From the NCBI GenBank assembly GCA_963730315.1, contig CAVSRD010000005.1, forward strand, positions 1 to 64,000: a stretch of DNA of 64,000 bases. Direction: 5' to 3'. The translations under genes and the position numbers were made by a program. Below, in pieces: positions 1-8,410 of the stretch. The notes under the pieces were generated by a model. That model saw nothing but the letters and a program-made list of their open reading frames with translations. It was not told where the DNA came from and did no database searches. How positions within the stretch are numbered: the first letter of the stretch is position 1; every line of letters begins with the position of its first letter. Source of the stretch: VRUE01 sp963730315. GTDB taxonomy: Bacteria; Actinomycetota; Thermoleophilia; Solirubrobacterales; 70-9.

Positions 1-418
1 GGCTTCAAGCGGCTCAACAAGGAGCTGATCGAGGCGCTCAATATTTGGGCACGCTTCATCTACGGCCCGTTGCTCGACGACCGCGTGCGCACCATCGCCG
101 ACGGGGTGAAACCCTCGGACTACGGCCGCAAGGAAGCCTTCCGGGTGCATCAGGCGCTCAAGAAGCTGGGGCCGGTAACCGTGCCGCGCGAATTCGTGTT
201 CATGGATCGCGCGGCGATAGGCCTGGGCGCGGTGTTCCTGCACCTGGCGGCGGAATTGAATTTCTATCGATTGTTCAATGAGGCGATCGAGGATTTGCGG
301 ACGCCGAGTCGCCGAGCGGCAAAACGCTGCGCTGGCGCGGGCGGGGCTGAAAGCCGATCCGACGCCGGGGCGGCCTGGGGACCGCGGAGCCAAAGCACGG
401 AGTGGGCCGTTGCCCTGA
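1..418 (+). pseudogene. ABC1/AarF/UbiB-family kinase, C-terminal fragment, frameshifted
   Basis: The window opens inside this gene, so its N-terminus is missing. Frame 1 reads residues such as KPSDYGRKEAFRVHQALKKL and PREFVFMDRAAIGLGAVFLH, the typical C-terminal end of the ABC1 (AarF/UbiB) atypical kinase family, which supports ubiquinone biosynthesis or membrane lipid functions. The family-like reading is lost near 297; frame 2 from 311 resumes a plausible tail (AERQNAALARAGLKADP) and stops at 416-418. At least two single-base indels are therefore needed. No kinase motif lies in the visible part. Family call fairly sure; exact role not determined. Confidence 0.6.
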
Positions 419-493
419 CGGCGCCATTTGCGCTAACCCCTTGGCGGCCCTTGCGCTAACTCCTCGCCTGACTGTTCCCGGAGACCTTTCCCC

Positions 494-781
494 ATGGCCG
501 ACCACGGCACCGTCGAATACGCCACCGCGACCGGCAACGACTATCCGGCGCACGAAAATACCTAGAGAGCTTCGTCGAGTTCGCCTTCGTCGGCTCATCT
601 GCGTCATCAACATTCTGCTCGGCCTGGCGGTCGGCGGGGTGATGGGCCATTGGCTCGGCGTGGCGGTCTTCCTCATCGCGATCGTCGGCCTGGTGCCGGG
701 TCTGGTGACCGGATCGAGGACCTCAAGCTATGTCGCCTTCGCGATCTGCTTCTTGATCTTCGTCTTCCCGGCGTCGCCTAA
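494..781 (+). pseudogene. aa3-type cytochrome c oxidase subunit IV, frameshifted
   Basis: Short membrane subunit of the alphaproteobacterial aa3 oxidase. The ATG at 494 begins MADHGTVEYATATGNDYPAH, a typical start for this family; the hydrophobic half (ICVINILLGLAVGGVMGHW and following) lies in a different frame. Reading moves from frame 2 (494-560) to frame 1 (about 568-596) to frame 0 (about 598-778), and a third missing base before the TAA at 779-781 would restore the usual end FPASA. Three one-base deletions in under 300 bases suggest sequence error. It lies just upstream of pntA, an arrangement I associate with Bradyrhizobium-like genomes. Confidence 0.7.
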
Positions 782-810
782 GATTGAATTCGGCGAAGCG
801 GGGGCTCGGA

Positions 811-1940
811 ATGCTAATTGCCGTAGCGCGTGAACGACGCAATCGAACCGCGCGTCGCCGCCACGCCCGAAACCGTGAAGAAGTTCAAGGCGCTCGGCGC
901 CGAGGTCGCGGTCGCGCGCGGCGCCGGCATCGGCTCCGGCATTCCCGACGCCGATTTGAAGCCGCCGGCGCCGAGATCGGCGAAGACGTCGCCAAGGATG
1001 CCGACATGGTCCTCAAAGTACGCCGTCCGGCCGCCGAACGAACTCGCCTCCTACAAAAAGGGCGCGCTGGTCATCGCCATCATGGACCCGTACGGCAACG
1101 AGGCCGCGCTCAAGCAGATGGCCGACGCCGGGCTCGTCGCCTTCGCCATGGAACTGATGCCGCGCATCACGCGCGCGCAGTCGATGGACGTGCTCTCCAG
1201 CCAGGCCAACCTGGCCGGCTACCGCGCGGTGATCGACGCGGCGGAAGAATACGGCCGCGCGCTGCCGATGATGATGACGGCGGCCGGCACCGTGCCGGCG
1301 GCGAAGGTCTTCATCATGGGCGTCGGCGTTGCCGGCCTGCAGGCGATCGCGACCGCGCGCCGTCTGGGCGCCATCGTCACCGCCACCGACGTGCGTCCCG
1401 CCACCAAGGAGCAGGTCGAAAGCCTCGGCGCCAAGTTCCTCGCGGTCGAGGACGAGGAATTCAAGAACGCGCAGACCGCCGGCGGCTACGCCAAGGAAAT
1501 GTCGAAGGAATATCAGGCCAAGCAGGCCGCGCTGACCGCCGAGCACATCAAGAAGCAGGACATCGTCATCACCACCGCGCTGATTCCCGGGCGTCCGGCG
1601 CCGCGGCTGATCTCAGGAGATGGTGGCCTCGATGCGGCCGGGCTCGGTGATCGTCGATCTGGCGGTCGAGCGCGGCGGCAATGTCGAAGGCGCCAAGCCC
1701 GGCGAGGTGGCGCAGGTCGGCGCCGCCAAGATCGTCGGCCATCTCAACGTGCCGGGCCGGCTGGCGGCCTCGGCCTCGGCGCTTTACGCCAAGAACCTCT
1801 ACACCTTCATCGAGACCCTGATCGACAAGAAGGAGAAGAAGCTGGCGATCAACTGGGACGACGAAATCGTCAAGGGCACGGTGCTGACCCGCGACGGCGC
1901 CATCGTGCATCCGAATTTCCAGCCGAAGACGGCGGCATAA
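811..1940 (+). pseudogene. pntA: NAD(P) transhydrogenase alpha subunit PntA (NAD-binding), frameshifted
   Basis: Soluble NAD(H)-binding domain I of proton-translocating transhydrogenase. Starts MLIAVARER at 811. Family blocks appear in order: EPRVAATPETVKKFKALGAE, MDPYGNEAALKQMADAG, the nucleotide-binding region KVFIMGVGVAGLQAIATARR, and MRPGSVIVDLAVERGGN. They are spread over three frames, with breaks near 836, 957, 1035 and 1617. Reconstructed length is about 376 residues, full length for the short alpha-1 subunit of split-type enzymes. It precedes pntAB by 14 bases and pntB follows, so the operon layout is normal. The shifts look like single-base losses in GC-rich runs. Confidence 0.85.
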
Positions 1941-1954
1941 GGGAGAGCCTTGAC

Positions 1955-2278
1955 ATGGAACATATCGCGAGCGCGGTCGATCCCTTCGTGTTCCGCCTGT
2001 CGATCTTCGTGCTGGCCGTGTTCGTCGGCTATTACGTGGTCTGGTCGGTGACGCCGGCGCTGCACACGCCGCTGATGTCGGTGACCAACGCGATCTCCTC
2101 GGTGATCGTGGTCGGCGCGCTGCTGGCGGTCGGCGTCGCGCTGGCCGCCGACGACACCGGCCCGGTCTGGGCGCGCGCGCTCGGCTTCGTCGCGCTGGTC
2201 TTCGCCTCGGTCAACATCTTCGGCGGCTTCCTGGTCACCCAGCGCATGCTGGCGATGTACCAGAAGAAAAAGAAGTGA
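1955..2278 (+). CDS. pntAB: NAD(P) transhydrogenase membrane subunit PntAB (alpha-2)
   Basis: Small membrane subunit (107 residues) of the three-subunit transhydrogenase, which uses the proton gradient to make NADPH from NADH. The sequence begins MEHIASAVDPFVFRLSIFVL and has three hydrophobic segments, at about residues 13-33, 43-65 and 74-96, followed by a lysine-rich end (YQKKKK). The start ATG follows pntA closely. This gene is intact, unlike pntA and pntB on either side. The family assignment is secure from length, topology and position. Confidence 0.9.
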   Translation: MEHIASAVDPFVFRLSIFVLAVFVGYYVVWSVTPALHTPLMSVTNAISSVIVVGALLAVGVALAADDTGPVWARALGFVALVFASVNIFGGFLVTQRMLAMYQKKKK

Positions 2279-2304
2279 CGATGATGGGGGGCAACGAATT
2301 CTCG

Positions 2305-2345
2305 CTGTCATGCCCCGTCATGGCCGGGCTGACCCGGCACGCCGC
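2305..2345. repeat. Candidate alphaproteobacterial palindromic intergenic element
   Basis: The 146-base gap between pntAB and pntB contains GCCGGG-CTGA-CCCGGC (2323-2338), preceded by CCCCGTCATG. This resembles the short palindromes scattered through Bradyrhizobium-type genomes (GTCATGGCCGGGCTTGACCCGGC style). No gene was found in the gap. Identification rests on recall of the motif and one copy. Confidence 0.35.
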
Positions 2346-2424
2346 ATCGCCTTCGGCTGAGCGCGACGCTTGCGATTACGTGGATCACGCGCGTCGCGTG
2401 ATGACGCCAGTGTCGGAGCGCCGC

Positions 2425-3827
2425 ATGAGCCCCAACCTCGCCGCGCTGCTCTATCTCGTCGCCGGCGTGCTGTTCATCCTGGCGCTGCGCGGACTGTCGA
2501 GCCCGGAGTCGAGCCGGCGCGGCAATCTGTTCGGCATGATCGGCATGGCGCATCGCCGTCGCCACCACGCTCGGCGCCATCCGCCGGCCGACGCCGCTCG
2601 CCTGGGCGCTGGTCGTCGGCGGCATCGCCATCGGCGGCGGCATCGGCGCGGTGATCGCCGCGCGCGTGCCGATGACCTCGATGCCGGAACTGGTCGCCGC
2701 CTTCCACTCGCTGGTCGGCATGGCGGCGGTGCTGGTGGCGGCGGGCGCCTTCTACGCGCCGGCGGCCTTCGGCATCGGCAGCGAAGGCCACATCCACCAG
2801 CAGAGCCTGATCGAAATGTCGCTCGGCGTCGCCATCGGCGCCATCACCTTCACCGGCTCGGTGATCGCGTTCCTGAAGCTGTCCGGCCGCATGAGCGGCA
2901 AGCCGATCATGCTGCCGGCCCGCCACGTCATCAACATCGCGCTCGGCGCTGGCGCTGGTCTTCTTCATCTACGGCTTCTACGCTGCATCAGAGCGCCGGT
3001 CGACTTCTGGCTGATCGTCGCGCTGTCGCTCGCGCTCGGCGTCCTGATCATCATCCCGATCGGCGGCGCCGACATGCCGGTCGTGATCTCGATGCTCAAC
3101 TCCTATTCGGGCTGGGCGGCCGCCGGCATCGGCTTCACGCTCGGCAATTCGGCGCTGATCATCACCGGCGCGCTGGTCGGCTCGTCCGGCGCGATCCTGT
3201 CCTACATCATGTGCAAGGGCATGAACCGCTCGTTCATCTCGGTCATCCTCGGCGGCTTCGGCGGCGAGGTGGCGGGCCCGGCGGGCGGCGGCGCAGGAGC
3301 AGCGGCCGGTCAAGCTCGGCTCGGCCGAGGACGCCGCCTACATCATGAAGAATCCGCCGAAGGTCATCATCGTGCCGGGCTACGGCATGGCGGTGGCGCA
3401 GGCGCAGCATGCGCTGCGCGAAATGGCCGACCAGCTGAAGAAGGAAGGCGTCGAGGTCAAATACGCCATCCATCCGGTGGCCGGCCGCATGCCCGGCCAC
3501 ATGAACGTGCTGCTGGCCGAAGCCAACGTGCCCTATGACGAGGTGTTCGAACTGGAGGACATCAATTCCGAGTTCGCCCAGGCCGACGTCGCCTTCGTCA
3601 TCGGCGCCAACGACGTCACCAACCCGGCGGCGGAAGACGACCCGTCCTCGCCGATCTACGGCATGCCGGTGCTGCAGGTGTGGAAGGCCGGCACGGTGAT
3701 GTTCATCAAGCGCTCGCTGGCGTCGGGCTATGCCGGCATCGACAACCCGCTGTTCTACCGCGACAACACCATGATGCTGCTCGGCGACGCCAAGAAGATG
3801 ACCGAGAGCATCGTCAAGGCGATGTAG
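2425..3827 (+). pseudogene. pntB: NAD(P) transhydrogenase beta subunit PntB, frameshifted
   Basis: NADP(H)-binding and membrane subunit of transhydrogenase. It starts MSPNLAALLYLVAGVLFILA at 2425 and ends MTESIVKAM at 3827, about 467 residues if repaired, the normal length. Membrane part covers about residues 1-270; the NADP-binding domain III follows, with IIVPGYGMAVAQAQHALRE and FVIGANDVTNPAAEDD. Frame changes occur near 2548, 2945, 2990 and 3290. Every stretch between breaks keeps clear family similarity, so an intact gene with base-calling errors is more likely than a dead one. It is the last gene of the pntA-pntAB-pntB operon and converges on the histidine kinase. Confidence 0.85.
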
Positions 3828-3835
3828 CCTTCCAC

Positions 3836-3920
3836 CGTCGTCCCCGCGAAAGCGGGGACCCAGGGGCAACAAAAATCAGCATCTGAATTGTTGCTGGATT
3901 CCCGCTTTCGCGGGAATGAA
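3836..3920. repeat. Paired hairpin repeat between convergent genes, possible bidirectional terminator
   Basis: Two hairpins lie in the gap after pntB: GTCCCCGC-GAAA-GCGGGGAC (3840-3859) and ATTCCCGC-TTTC-GCGGGAAT (3898-3917). The second is close to the reverse complement of the first, with CCAGG/CTGG next to each. This matches a common alphaproteobacterial dispersed element (CCCGCGAAAGCGGG). Between convergent genes it could stop transcription from both sides, although neither hairpin is followed by a T run. Confidence 0.65.
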
Positions 3921-3929
3921 CGGGCAGGG

Positions 3930-5051
3930 TCAACCCGCCTTGCCCCCGCCGGCAGGGGCAGCGTGCATTGCACGTGCACGCCCTGCGGCCGGTAATCGAT
4001 CTGGCTGCGTGCCTGGATTTGCCCGGGCAGCACGAAATCCAACAGGCGCGAGCCGAAGCCCTGCCGCCCCGGCGGCGAAACCGGCGGGCCGCTGCTTTCT
4101 ACCCAGTCGAATTCCAGCGTGCGGCGCGCCGCGGCCTCGATGGTCACGCGCCAAGTGACGTCCAGTCTGCCGCCGAAGACCGAGAGCGCGCCGTATTTGG
4201 CGGCGTTGGTGGTGAGCTCGTGGATCGCCATGCCGAGCGACACCGCCAGCCGCGAGGCGATCTCGATGTCGGGCCCTTCCAGGCGGATGCGGCCCTCGCT
4301 GCCGTCGTCGAAGGCATCGAGCTCGTTGTGCAGGATGTCGGCGAAGGAGACCTTGGCGCCTTCCTCGCTGAGCAGCAGGTGCGTGCGCGCCAGGGAGCCG
4401 ATGCGGCCGATCATGGCTTCCTTGAATTCCTCGATGGTTTCGGCCGAACGGGCGGTTGAGCCCATGATCGCCTGCACGGTGGCGAGCATGTTCTTCACCC
4501 GGTGGTGCAACTCGCGCACCAGCATCTCCTGGTGTTCCTCGGCGCGCTTGCGCTCGCTGATGTCGACCATCATGTTGATGGCGCCGGTCAGCCGGCCGGT
4601 CTCGTCGTGCAGCGGCGTCGGGTAGGGACGAACGGCACACAGCTGCCGTCGGGCCGCTCGAGCATGGCTTCCATGCCGCGCACCGGCCGGTCCTCCTTCA
4701 GCGCGGTCGCCATGGGGCATTCTTCGTGCGCCATCGGTGTGCCGTCCGGCCAATACAGCTTCCACGAGCCGCACCATTCGGTGATGCCGAGCGTCGGCCG
4801 ATGGCCCCACAAGCCGGCGGCAGCCTCGTTGTAATAGGTGATGCGGCCGGCGGCGTCGGTGGTGTAGACCGCCGCGGGCAGGGCATCGAGCAGCGGTGGA
4901 AGGTGCTGCTCGCGCTCGCGCGCCGTTCGTACTGGCGCAGCACGCCGGCAATCGAGATGACGTTTCCGGCGATTGTCGTCTGGGCCGGATGGCGGACCGC
5001 CGGTAATGCTCGGTCGAACTCGCTGTCAAAAAAGCCGATCGGCCGTTCCAT
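3930..5051 (-). pseudogene. PAS-domain HWE/HisKA_2-type sensor histidine kinase, frameshifted
   Basis: Cytoplasmic sensor kinase without transmembrane segments. Starts MERPIGFFDSEFDRAL. A PAS domain follows (VYTTDAAGRITYYNEAAAG, LWGHRPTLGITEW), then ISERKRAEEHQ and the phosphoacceptor helix LVRELHHRVKNMLATVQAI, whose histidine is the predicted phosphorylation site. The ATP-binding domain carries the N-box ELTTNAAKYGALS, typical of HWE/HisKA_2 kinases, and PPGRQGFGSRLLDF near the end. Frames change near 4915, 4625 and 3940; the last hides the likely stop TGA at 3930-3932. No response regulator is adjacent, so its target is unknown. Such kinases often feed stress or light responses in alphaproteobacteria. 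Confidence 0.75.
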
Positions 5052-5539
5052 TTCGAGTCCCCGGCTGATGCGGAACTCTTAAGGGTTGCGCGGGGCGGCC
5101 CGCGAATAAGCCCCGTCGTGAGTGCTCTAACGCGGCGCCTGCGTGAATTGGTTGCAGGGCGCATGCAAAATTTTTTCATGCCGACCGCCATATTTTACCT
5201 GAGCGATTTCAGGGCGTTCTTTTTTTGGGGCGGCTTGGGGCCGCTGGGCTGCCGTAAATTACTCGCGTTTAAATCGGCCATAAAAATGATCGGCAGATGT
5301 TCCGGGGCTCAGCTAACACGCGCAAAATGGGAAAAATGGCGCCGGTGTGTTAGCTCACCGGCATTCACCCACCAGGCACCATCGAGGCCGGGCCGGGCTA
5401 AAATGATAAAAAAAGCAGACACCGAGACGCGGTCTCCTTGTGCGACAATAGACAGGGGGGGAGGGACATCAAGACGCGGTTATTTAATTTCTGAGAGGAA
5501 TGAGCGATTTCTCAGCTCCTCAATCAGGAGATTTTGCAC
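5052..5539. other. Non-coding gap between histidine kinase and gnd
   Basis: About 490 bases between two divergently transcribed genes. It is clearly richer in A and T than its surroundings, with runs such as TTCTTTTTTT and AAAAAAG. No open frame here resembles a known protein. It should hold promoters for the kinase (minus) and for gnd (plus); I could not fix either one. The last 50 bases form the two hairpins listed separately. Confidence 0.6.
5491..5530 (+). promoter_or_regulatory. Two leader hairpins, the second covering the gnd ribosome-binding site
   Basis: CTGAGA (5491-5496) can pair with TCTCAG (5510-5515). Directly after, CTCCT (5516-5520) can pair across a five-base loop with AGGAG (5526-5530), which is the Shine-Dalgarno sequence of gnd (nine bases before its ATG). 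The arrangement could limit translation until the short stem opens. The second stem is only five pairs, so this is a candidate, not a proven control element. Confidence 0.4.
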
Positions 5540-6511
5540 ATGTCCCAACCGCTGGACAGCTTCGGCATCATCGGTCTCGGCAAGATGGGCGCCGACCTTG
5601 CCGAAAACGCGCTCGCTAAAGGCTACGGTGTTGCCGGATTGGACACCCATCCGGAGTCCGAGGAACTAAAGCGCGCCGGGGTGAAACCGGCCGCCGATGT
5701 CAGGCAACTCGCCGAGCTGCTGAAGCCGCCGCGTCTTGTCATGTTGTACGTGCCGGCCGGACCGCCGGTCGACGGTTTGATCGATCAGCTCACCGGCGTG
5801 CTGGCGCCCGGCGACATCATCGCTGACGGCGGCAATTCCTATTGGGGCGATTCCATTCGCCGCCACGCGCGCCTCAAGCAGAAGGGCATTCACTTCATCG
5901 ACGCCGGCACTTCGGGCGGGCCGGGCGGCGCGCTGGAAGGCGCCTGCTTCATGATCGGCGGCGAGAAAGAGCCGGTCGCCATGATCGAGCCGGTCTTGCG
6001 TAAGCTCGCGGTCGAAGGCGGCTTTATCCATTGCGGCGGGCCAGGCGCCGGGCATTTCGTCAAGCTGGTGCACAACGGCATCGAGTTCGGCATGTTGCAG
6101 GCAATCGGCGAGGGTATCGACCTGCTCGCGCATTATCGCGAGCCGCTCGCCATCGCCGACATTCTCGAAAACTGGCGGCACGGCTCGGTGGTGCGCTCGT
6201 GGCTGATCGAACTGATGCAGAAGACTTACCGGGAGATGGGCGGCCTCGCGAAAGTGCCGTCCTATGTCGAGGACACCGGCGAGGTGAACTGGCTGGTCGA
6301 CGACGCGCTGCATATGGAGGTGCCGATCCCGGTGATCACGCAATCGGTCGTGCAACTCGTCGCCTCGCGCGACGCGGACCGCGATTCGTCACGCGCCGTG
6401 GCCATGATGCGCCACGGCTTCGGCGGCCATCCTTACGGGCCGGCGGAGGGCATCGCCCATGAGCGTCACACCGGCCGCGTCGGCGGCTTTATCGGCAAAG
6501 GAAAGCGGTAA
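5540..6511 (+). CDS. gnd: 6-phosphogluconate dehydrogenase, decarboxylating, short form
   Basis: Oxidises 6-phosphogluconate to ribulose 5-phosphate with release of CO2 and reduction of NAD(P). The N-terminal Rossmann motif GIIGLGKMGADLAENALAKG is at about residues 8-26; DGGNSYWGDS and the substrate/catalytic stretch FIDAGTSGGPGGALEG follow, then the catalytic-lysine region AGHFVKLVHNGIEFGMLQAI. At 323 residues it is the short, YqeC/GndA-like class rather than the 470-residue enzyme. The ATG at 5540 has AGGAG nine bases upstream. The gene is intact and only five bases from the next. Confidence 0.88.
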   Translation: MSQPLDSFGIIGLGKMGADLAENALAKGYGVAGLDTHPESEELKRAGVKPAADVRQLAELLKPPRLVMLYVPAGPPVDGLIDQLTGVLAPGDIIADGGNSYWGDSIRRHARLKQKGIHFIDAGTSGGPGGALEGACFMIGGEKEPVAMIEPVLRKLAVEGGFIHCGGPGAGHFVKLVHNGIEFGMLQAIGEGIDLLAHYREPLAIADILENWRHGSVVRSWLIELMQKTYREMGGLAKVPSYVEDTGEVNWLVDDALHMEVPIPVITQSVVQLVASRDADRDSSRAVAMMRHGFGGHPYGPAEGIAHERHTGRVGGFIGKGKR

Positions 6512-6516
6512 ATGCC

Positions 6517-6900
6517 ATGGCAATGTCAATCGGACGCCGCGCCTGGGCTGTCGCCGAAGGCTATATCCCACCGGCCTCGACCGGAGAGACCCGCCAGCTC
6601 ACCAGTCACGAGACCATCTGCATCCTCAACGCCGGCGACGAAGACGCGAAGGTGGAAGTGACCGTCTATTTCTCTAACCGCGCGCCGGTCGGGCCGTACC
6701 GTTTCACGGTGGGAGCGCAGCGCACCAGCCATCTGCGCTTCAATGAATTCACCGATCCGGAGCCGGTGCCCAGGGACACGGATTTCTCCAGCGTCATCGT
6801 GTCGAACGTGCCGATTGTGGTGCAGCATACGCGGCTCGACAGCCGTCAGACGGCGCTGGCGCTGCTTTCCACCATGGCGTTTCCGGTCGATAGCGCGTGA
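6517..6900 (+). CDS. Sensory-rhodopsin-transducer (ASRT)-like protein
   Basis: Small soluble protein of 127 residues. It closely matches the Anabaena sensory rhodopsin transducer family along its length: SIGRRAWAVAEGYIPP near the start, ETICILNAGDEDAKVEVTVY, PVGPYRFTVGAQRTSHLRFN and VPIVVQHTRLDSRQ. In Anabaena the tetrameric protein binds the cytoplasmic side of a rhodopsin. Many bacteria carry homologues with no rhodopsin, and none is visible here, so the role is open; sugar-related binding is a possibility given its fold and the upstream gnd. It probably shares a transcript with gnd. Start could be 6517 or the ATG at 6523. Confidence 0.85.
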   Translation: MAMSIGRRAWAVAEGYIPPASTGETRQLTSHETICILNAGDEDAKVEVTVYFSNRAPVGPYRFTVGAQRTSHLRFNEFTDPEPVPRDTDFSSVIVSNVPIVVQHTRLDSRQTALALLSTMAFPVDSA

Positions 6901-6939
6901 TCGCGAAAAGCGGGTAGATCATGCGCAAAAATATAATCG

Positions 6940-7524
6940 CTATTCGGCGGCTTCACTGACCGCGCCTTGCGTCAGCCTGGGATCGAGCGCGCAGGCGTCT
7001 TCCCAACTGATGACGTTGAGCGATTTGACGAACTTGCCGACGCCGTCGGTCTGCGCGCACAGCAGGCCGAGTTCGATGATCTCCTCGTCGCTGAAATGCT
7101 TTTGCAGATCGGCATAGACCTCGTCTTTATCGATGGCGTGCTCGCCCTGCTTGAACAAGTCGGCGTAGCGTAGCGCCGCCTTTTCGCGCGCCGTGAAATA
7201 TTTACTGTCTTCATAGGAGAACAAATCGTTGATCATGTCCTCGGTCAGCCCTTCCGCCTTGGCGACGTTGGAGCGCACGGTCGAGCAATAGCCGCACTGG
7301 TGCGCGACCGAGATCTTGATGCGGCACATTTCCTTCAGCTTGTGCGGCAGCACACCTTCGTACAATGTCTTGTTCCAGCACTCGACCCAGGCGGCGCCGA
7401 CTTTGCTGCGCGTCATGATCTGCACCACGCGCGGATCGGGCGCGCCGGTTTTCTTGGCCGACTCGATCATCGCGTTGGTCTGCGGCGTCTTTTCGGATTC
7501 CTCGATATAGCGCAGCCTCGGCAT
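6940..7524 (-). CDS. Carboxymuconolactone decarboxylase / AhpD-like family protein
   Basis: A 194-residue all-helical protein of the CMD/AhpD family. The redox motif CGYCSTVR (CxxC, about residues 77-80) follows the helix KEMCRIKISVAH, as in AhpD-like peroxidase partners; a conserved acidic stretch (LTEDMINDLF) and a second conserved helix (EKAALRYADLF) follow. Members with CxxC are often alkylhydroperoxidase-type reductants, so decarboxylation is unlikely. It starts MPRLRYIEESEKTPQ at 7524 and is transcribed away from the hydrolase fragment. No partner such as ahpC is nearby. Confidence 0.85.
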   Translation of the reverse strand: MPRLRYIEESEKTPQTNAMIESAKKTGAPDPRVVQIMTRSKVGAAWVECWNKTLYEGVLPHKLKEMCRIKISVAHQCGYCSTVRSNVAKAEGLTEDMINDLFSYEDSKYFTAREKAALRYADLFKQGEHAIDKDEVYADLQKHFSDEEIIELGLLCAQTDGVGKFVKSLNVISWEDACALDPRLTQGAVSEAAE

Positions 7525-7604
7525 GGCATCTCTCCCTATTGTTGGTGCGAAGGCTACGGGCGCCGCGCCAGCGGGGCAAGTCCGTTCTCGCTCACGCTTG
7601 TGCT

Positions 7605-7715
7605 ATGACAAGCCGCATGACCGTCCTGAAGTGGCTGCTGATCCTCGCCGTGCTCGGCTATGGCGGGCTGCTGGCGCTGATGTATGTGTTTCAGCGCCAA
7701 CTGATGTACTTCCCC
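7605..7715 (+). pseudogene. N-terminal fragment of an alpha/beta hydrolase, cut at the join
   Basis: Starts at ATG 7605 or 7617 and reads MTVLKWLLILAVLGYGGLLA then LMYVFQRQLMYFP, the membrane anchor and first motif of Bem46/YfhR-like alpha/beta hydrolases of alphaproteobacteria. Homology to that family ends at the proline encoded at 7713-7715. The frame then continues into a different protein from the second genome. No catalytic residue is present. Confidence 0.6.
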
Positions 7716-8279
7716 GTCCTCACCGAAGGTTGGGCGTTCGTCGCGGTGGCGGCTATCGCCTTCGTGGCGGGGCTGCTGATCGGTGATCTCGGTAGCTCGC
7801 CGAAGATCGAAACCGTCGTTGCGACTTCCTCGAACGAAGGCGAAGAAGCCGAAGCGCCGGAAGCGACCGGCGAAGCGCCGGAATCCGGAGAAGAAAGCGG
7901 CGGCAAGGCGACCGGAGGGAATGCGACCGGAGGGAATGCCCAAGCCGAAGCCGGCGCCCAGGTCTTCGCGAGCGACGGCTGCGGCAGCTGTCACACCTTC
8001 AAAGCGGCCAACTCGACTGGAACGGTCGGCCCCGATCTGAACGAATACCTCGCCCCCGACGACGACAAGGCCGGGATCGAAGAGATGATTGTCGACCCGA
8101 ACGCCGAGATCGCCGAAGGCTTCTCGGCCAACGTGATGCCGAAGAACTACGGCCAGCAGATCTCCAAGAAGGAACTCGAACAGCTGGTCCAGTTCCTGAT
8201 CGAAAACTCGCCCGCGGGGGGCGGGAAGTCAGAGGGTCCCGGCGGCGAGGAAAACGACGTCGGCGGTCCCAGCAGCTGA
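7716..8279 (+). CDS. Membrane-anchored c-type cytochrome, 5' end lost at the join
   Basis: After the join the frame reads LTEGWAFVAVAAIAFVAGLLIG, one membrane anchor, then an acidic linker rich in Glu, Ala and Gly with a duplicated ATGGN unit, and a class I cytochrome c domain. The haem motif CGSCH is encoded at 7980-7994 and a likely distal ligand is the methionine in SANVMPKNYG. Its position on the outside of the membrane suggests electron transfer in respiration. The true start codon is not in this sequence; a few residues are missing. The stop is at 8277-8279. Confidence 0.75.
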   Translation, partial: VLTEGWAFVAVAAIAFVAGLLIGDLGSSPKIETVVATSSNEGEEAEAPEATGEAPESGEESGGKATGGNATGGNAQAEAGAQVFASDGCGSCHTFKAANSTGTVGPDLNEYLAPDDDKAGIEEMIVDPNAEIAEGFSANVMPKNYGQQISKKELEQLVQFLIENSPAGGGKSEGPGGEENDVGGPSS

Positions 8280-8410
8280 GCAGCAGTTCAGCCGTTGCTG
8301 GGCGCACGCATTCAGTAGGCTTCCCTCGTGTTGCGCCAAGGCGTTGGGAGCCGCTCGTCCTCTTCCCGGGTGTCCTCTGCGCAAATCGTGCCCGGCGCCG
8401 AGGAGCGCGC

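Noticed and set aside
811..3827. Programmed frameshifting in pntA and pntB
   Set aside because: Shifts occur at many places without slippery sites or downstream structures and appear also in three unrelated neighbours.
5118..5533. Open frame in the AT-rich gap before gnd
   Set aside because: Its sequence is low-complexity and unlike any family, there is no ribosome-binding site, and it runs out of frame into gnd.
1..7715. Recent horizontal transfer of an alphaproteobacterial island
   Set aside because: The join cuts two genes with no insertion machinery, and the left part starts at the window edge with heavy frameshifting. Chimeric assembly is simpler, although not proven.
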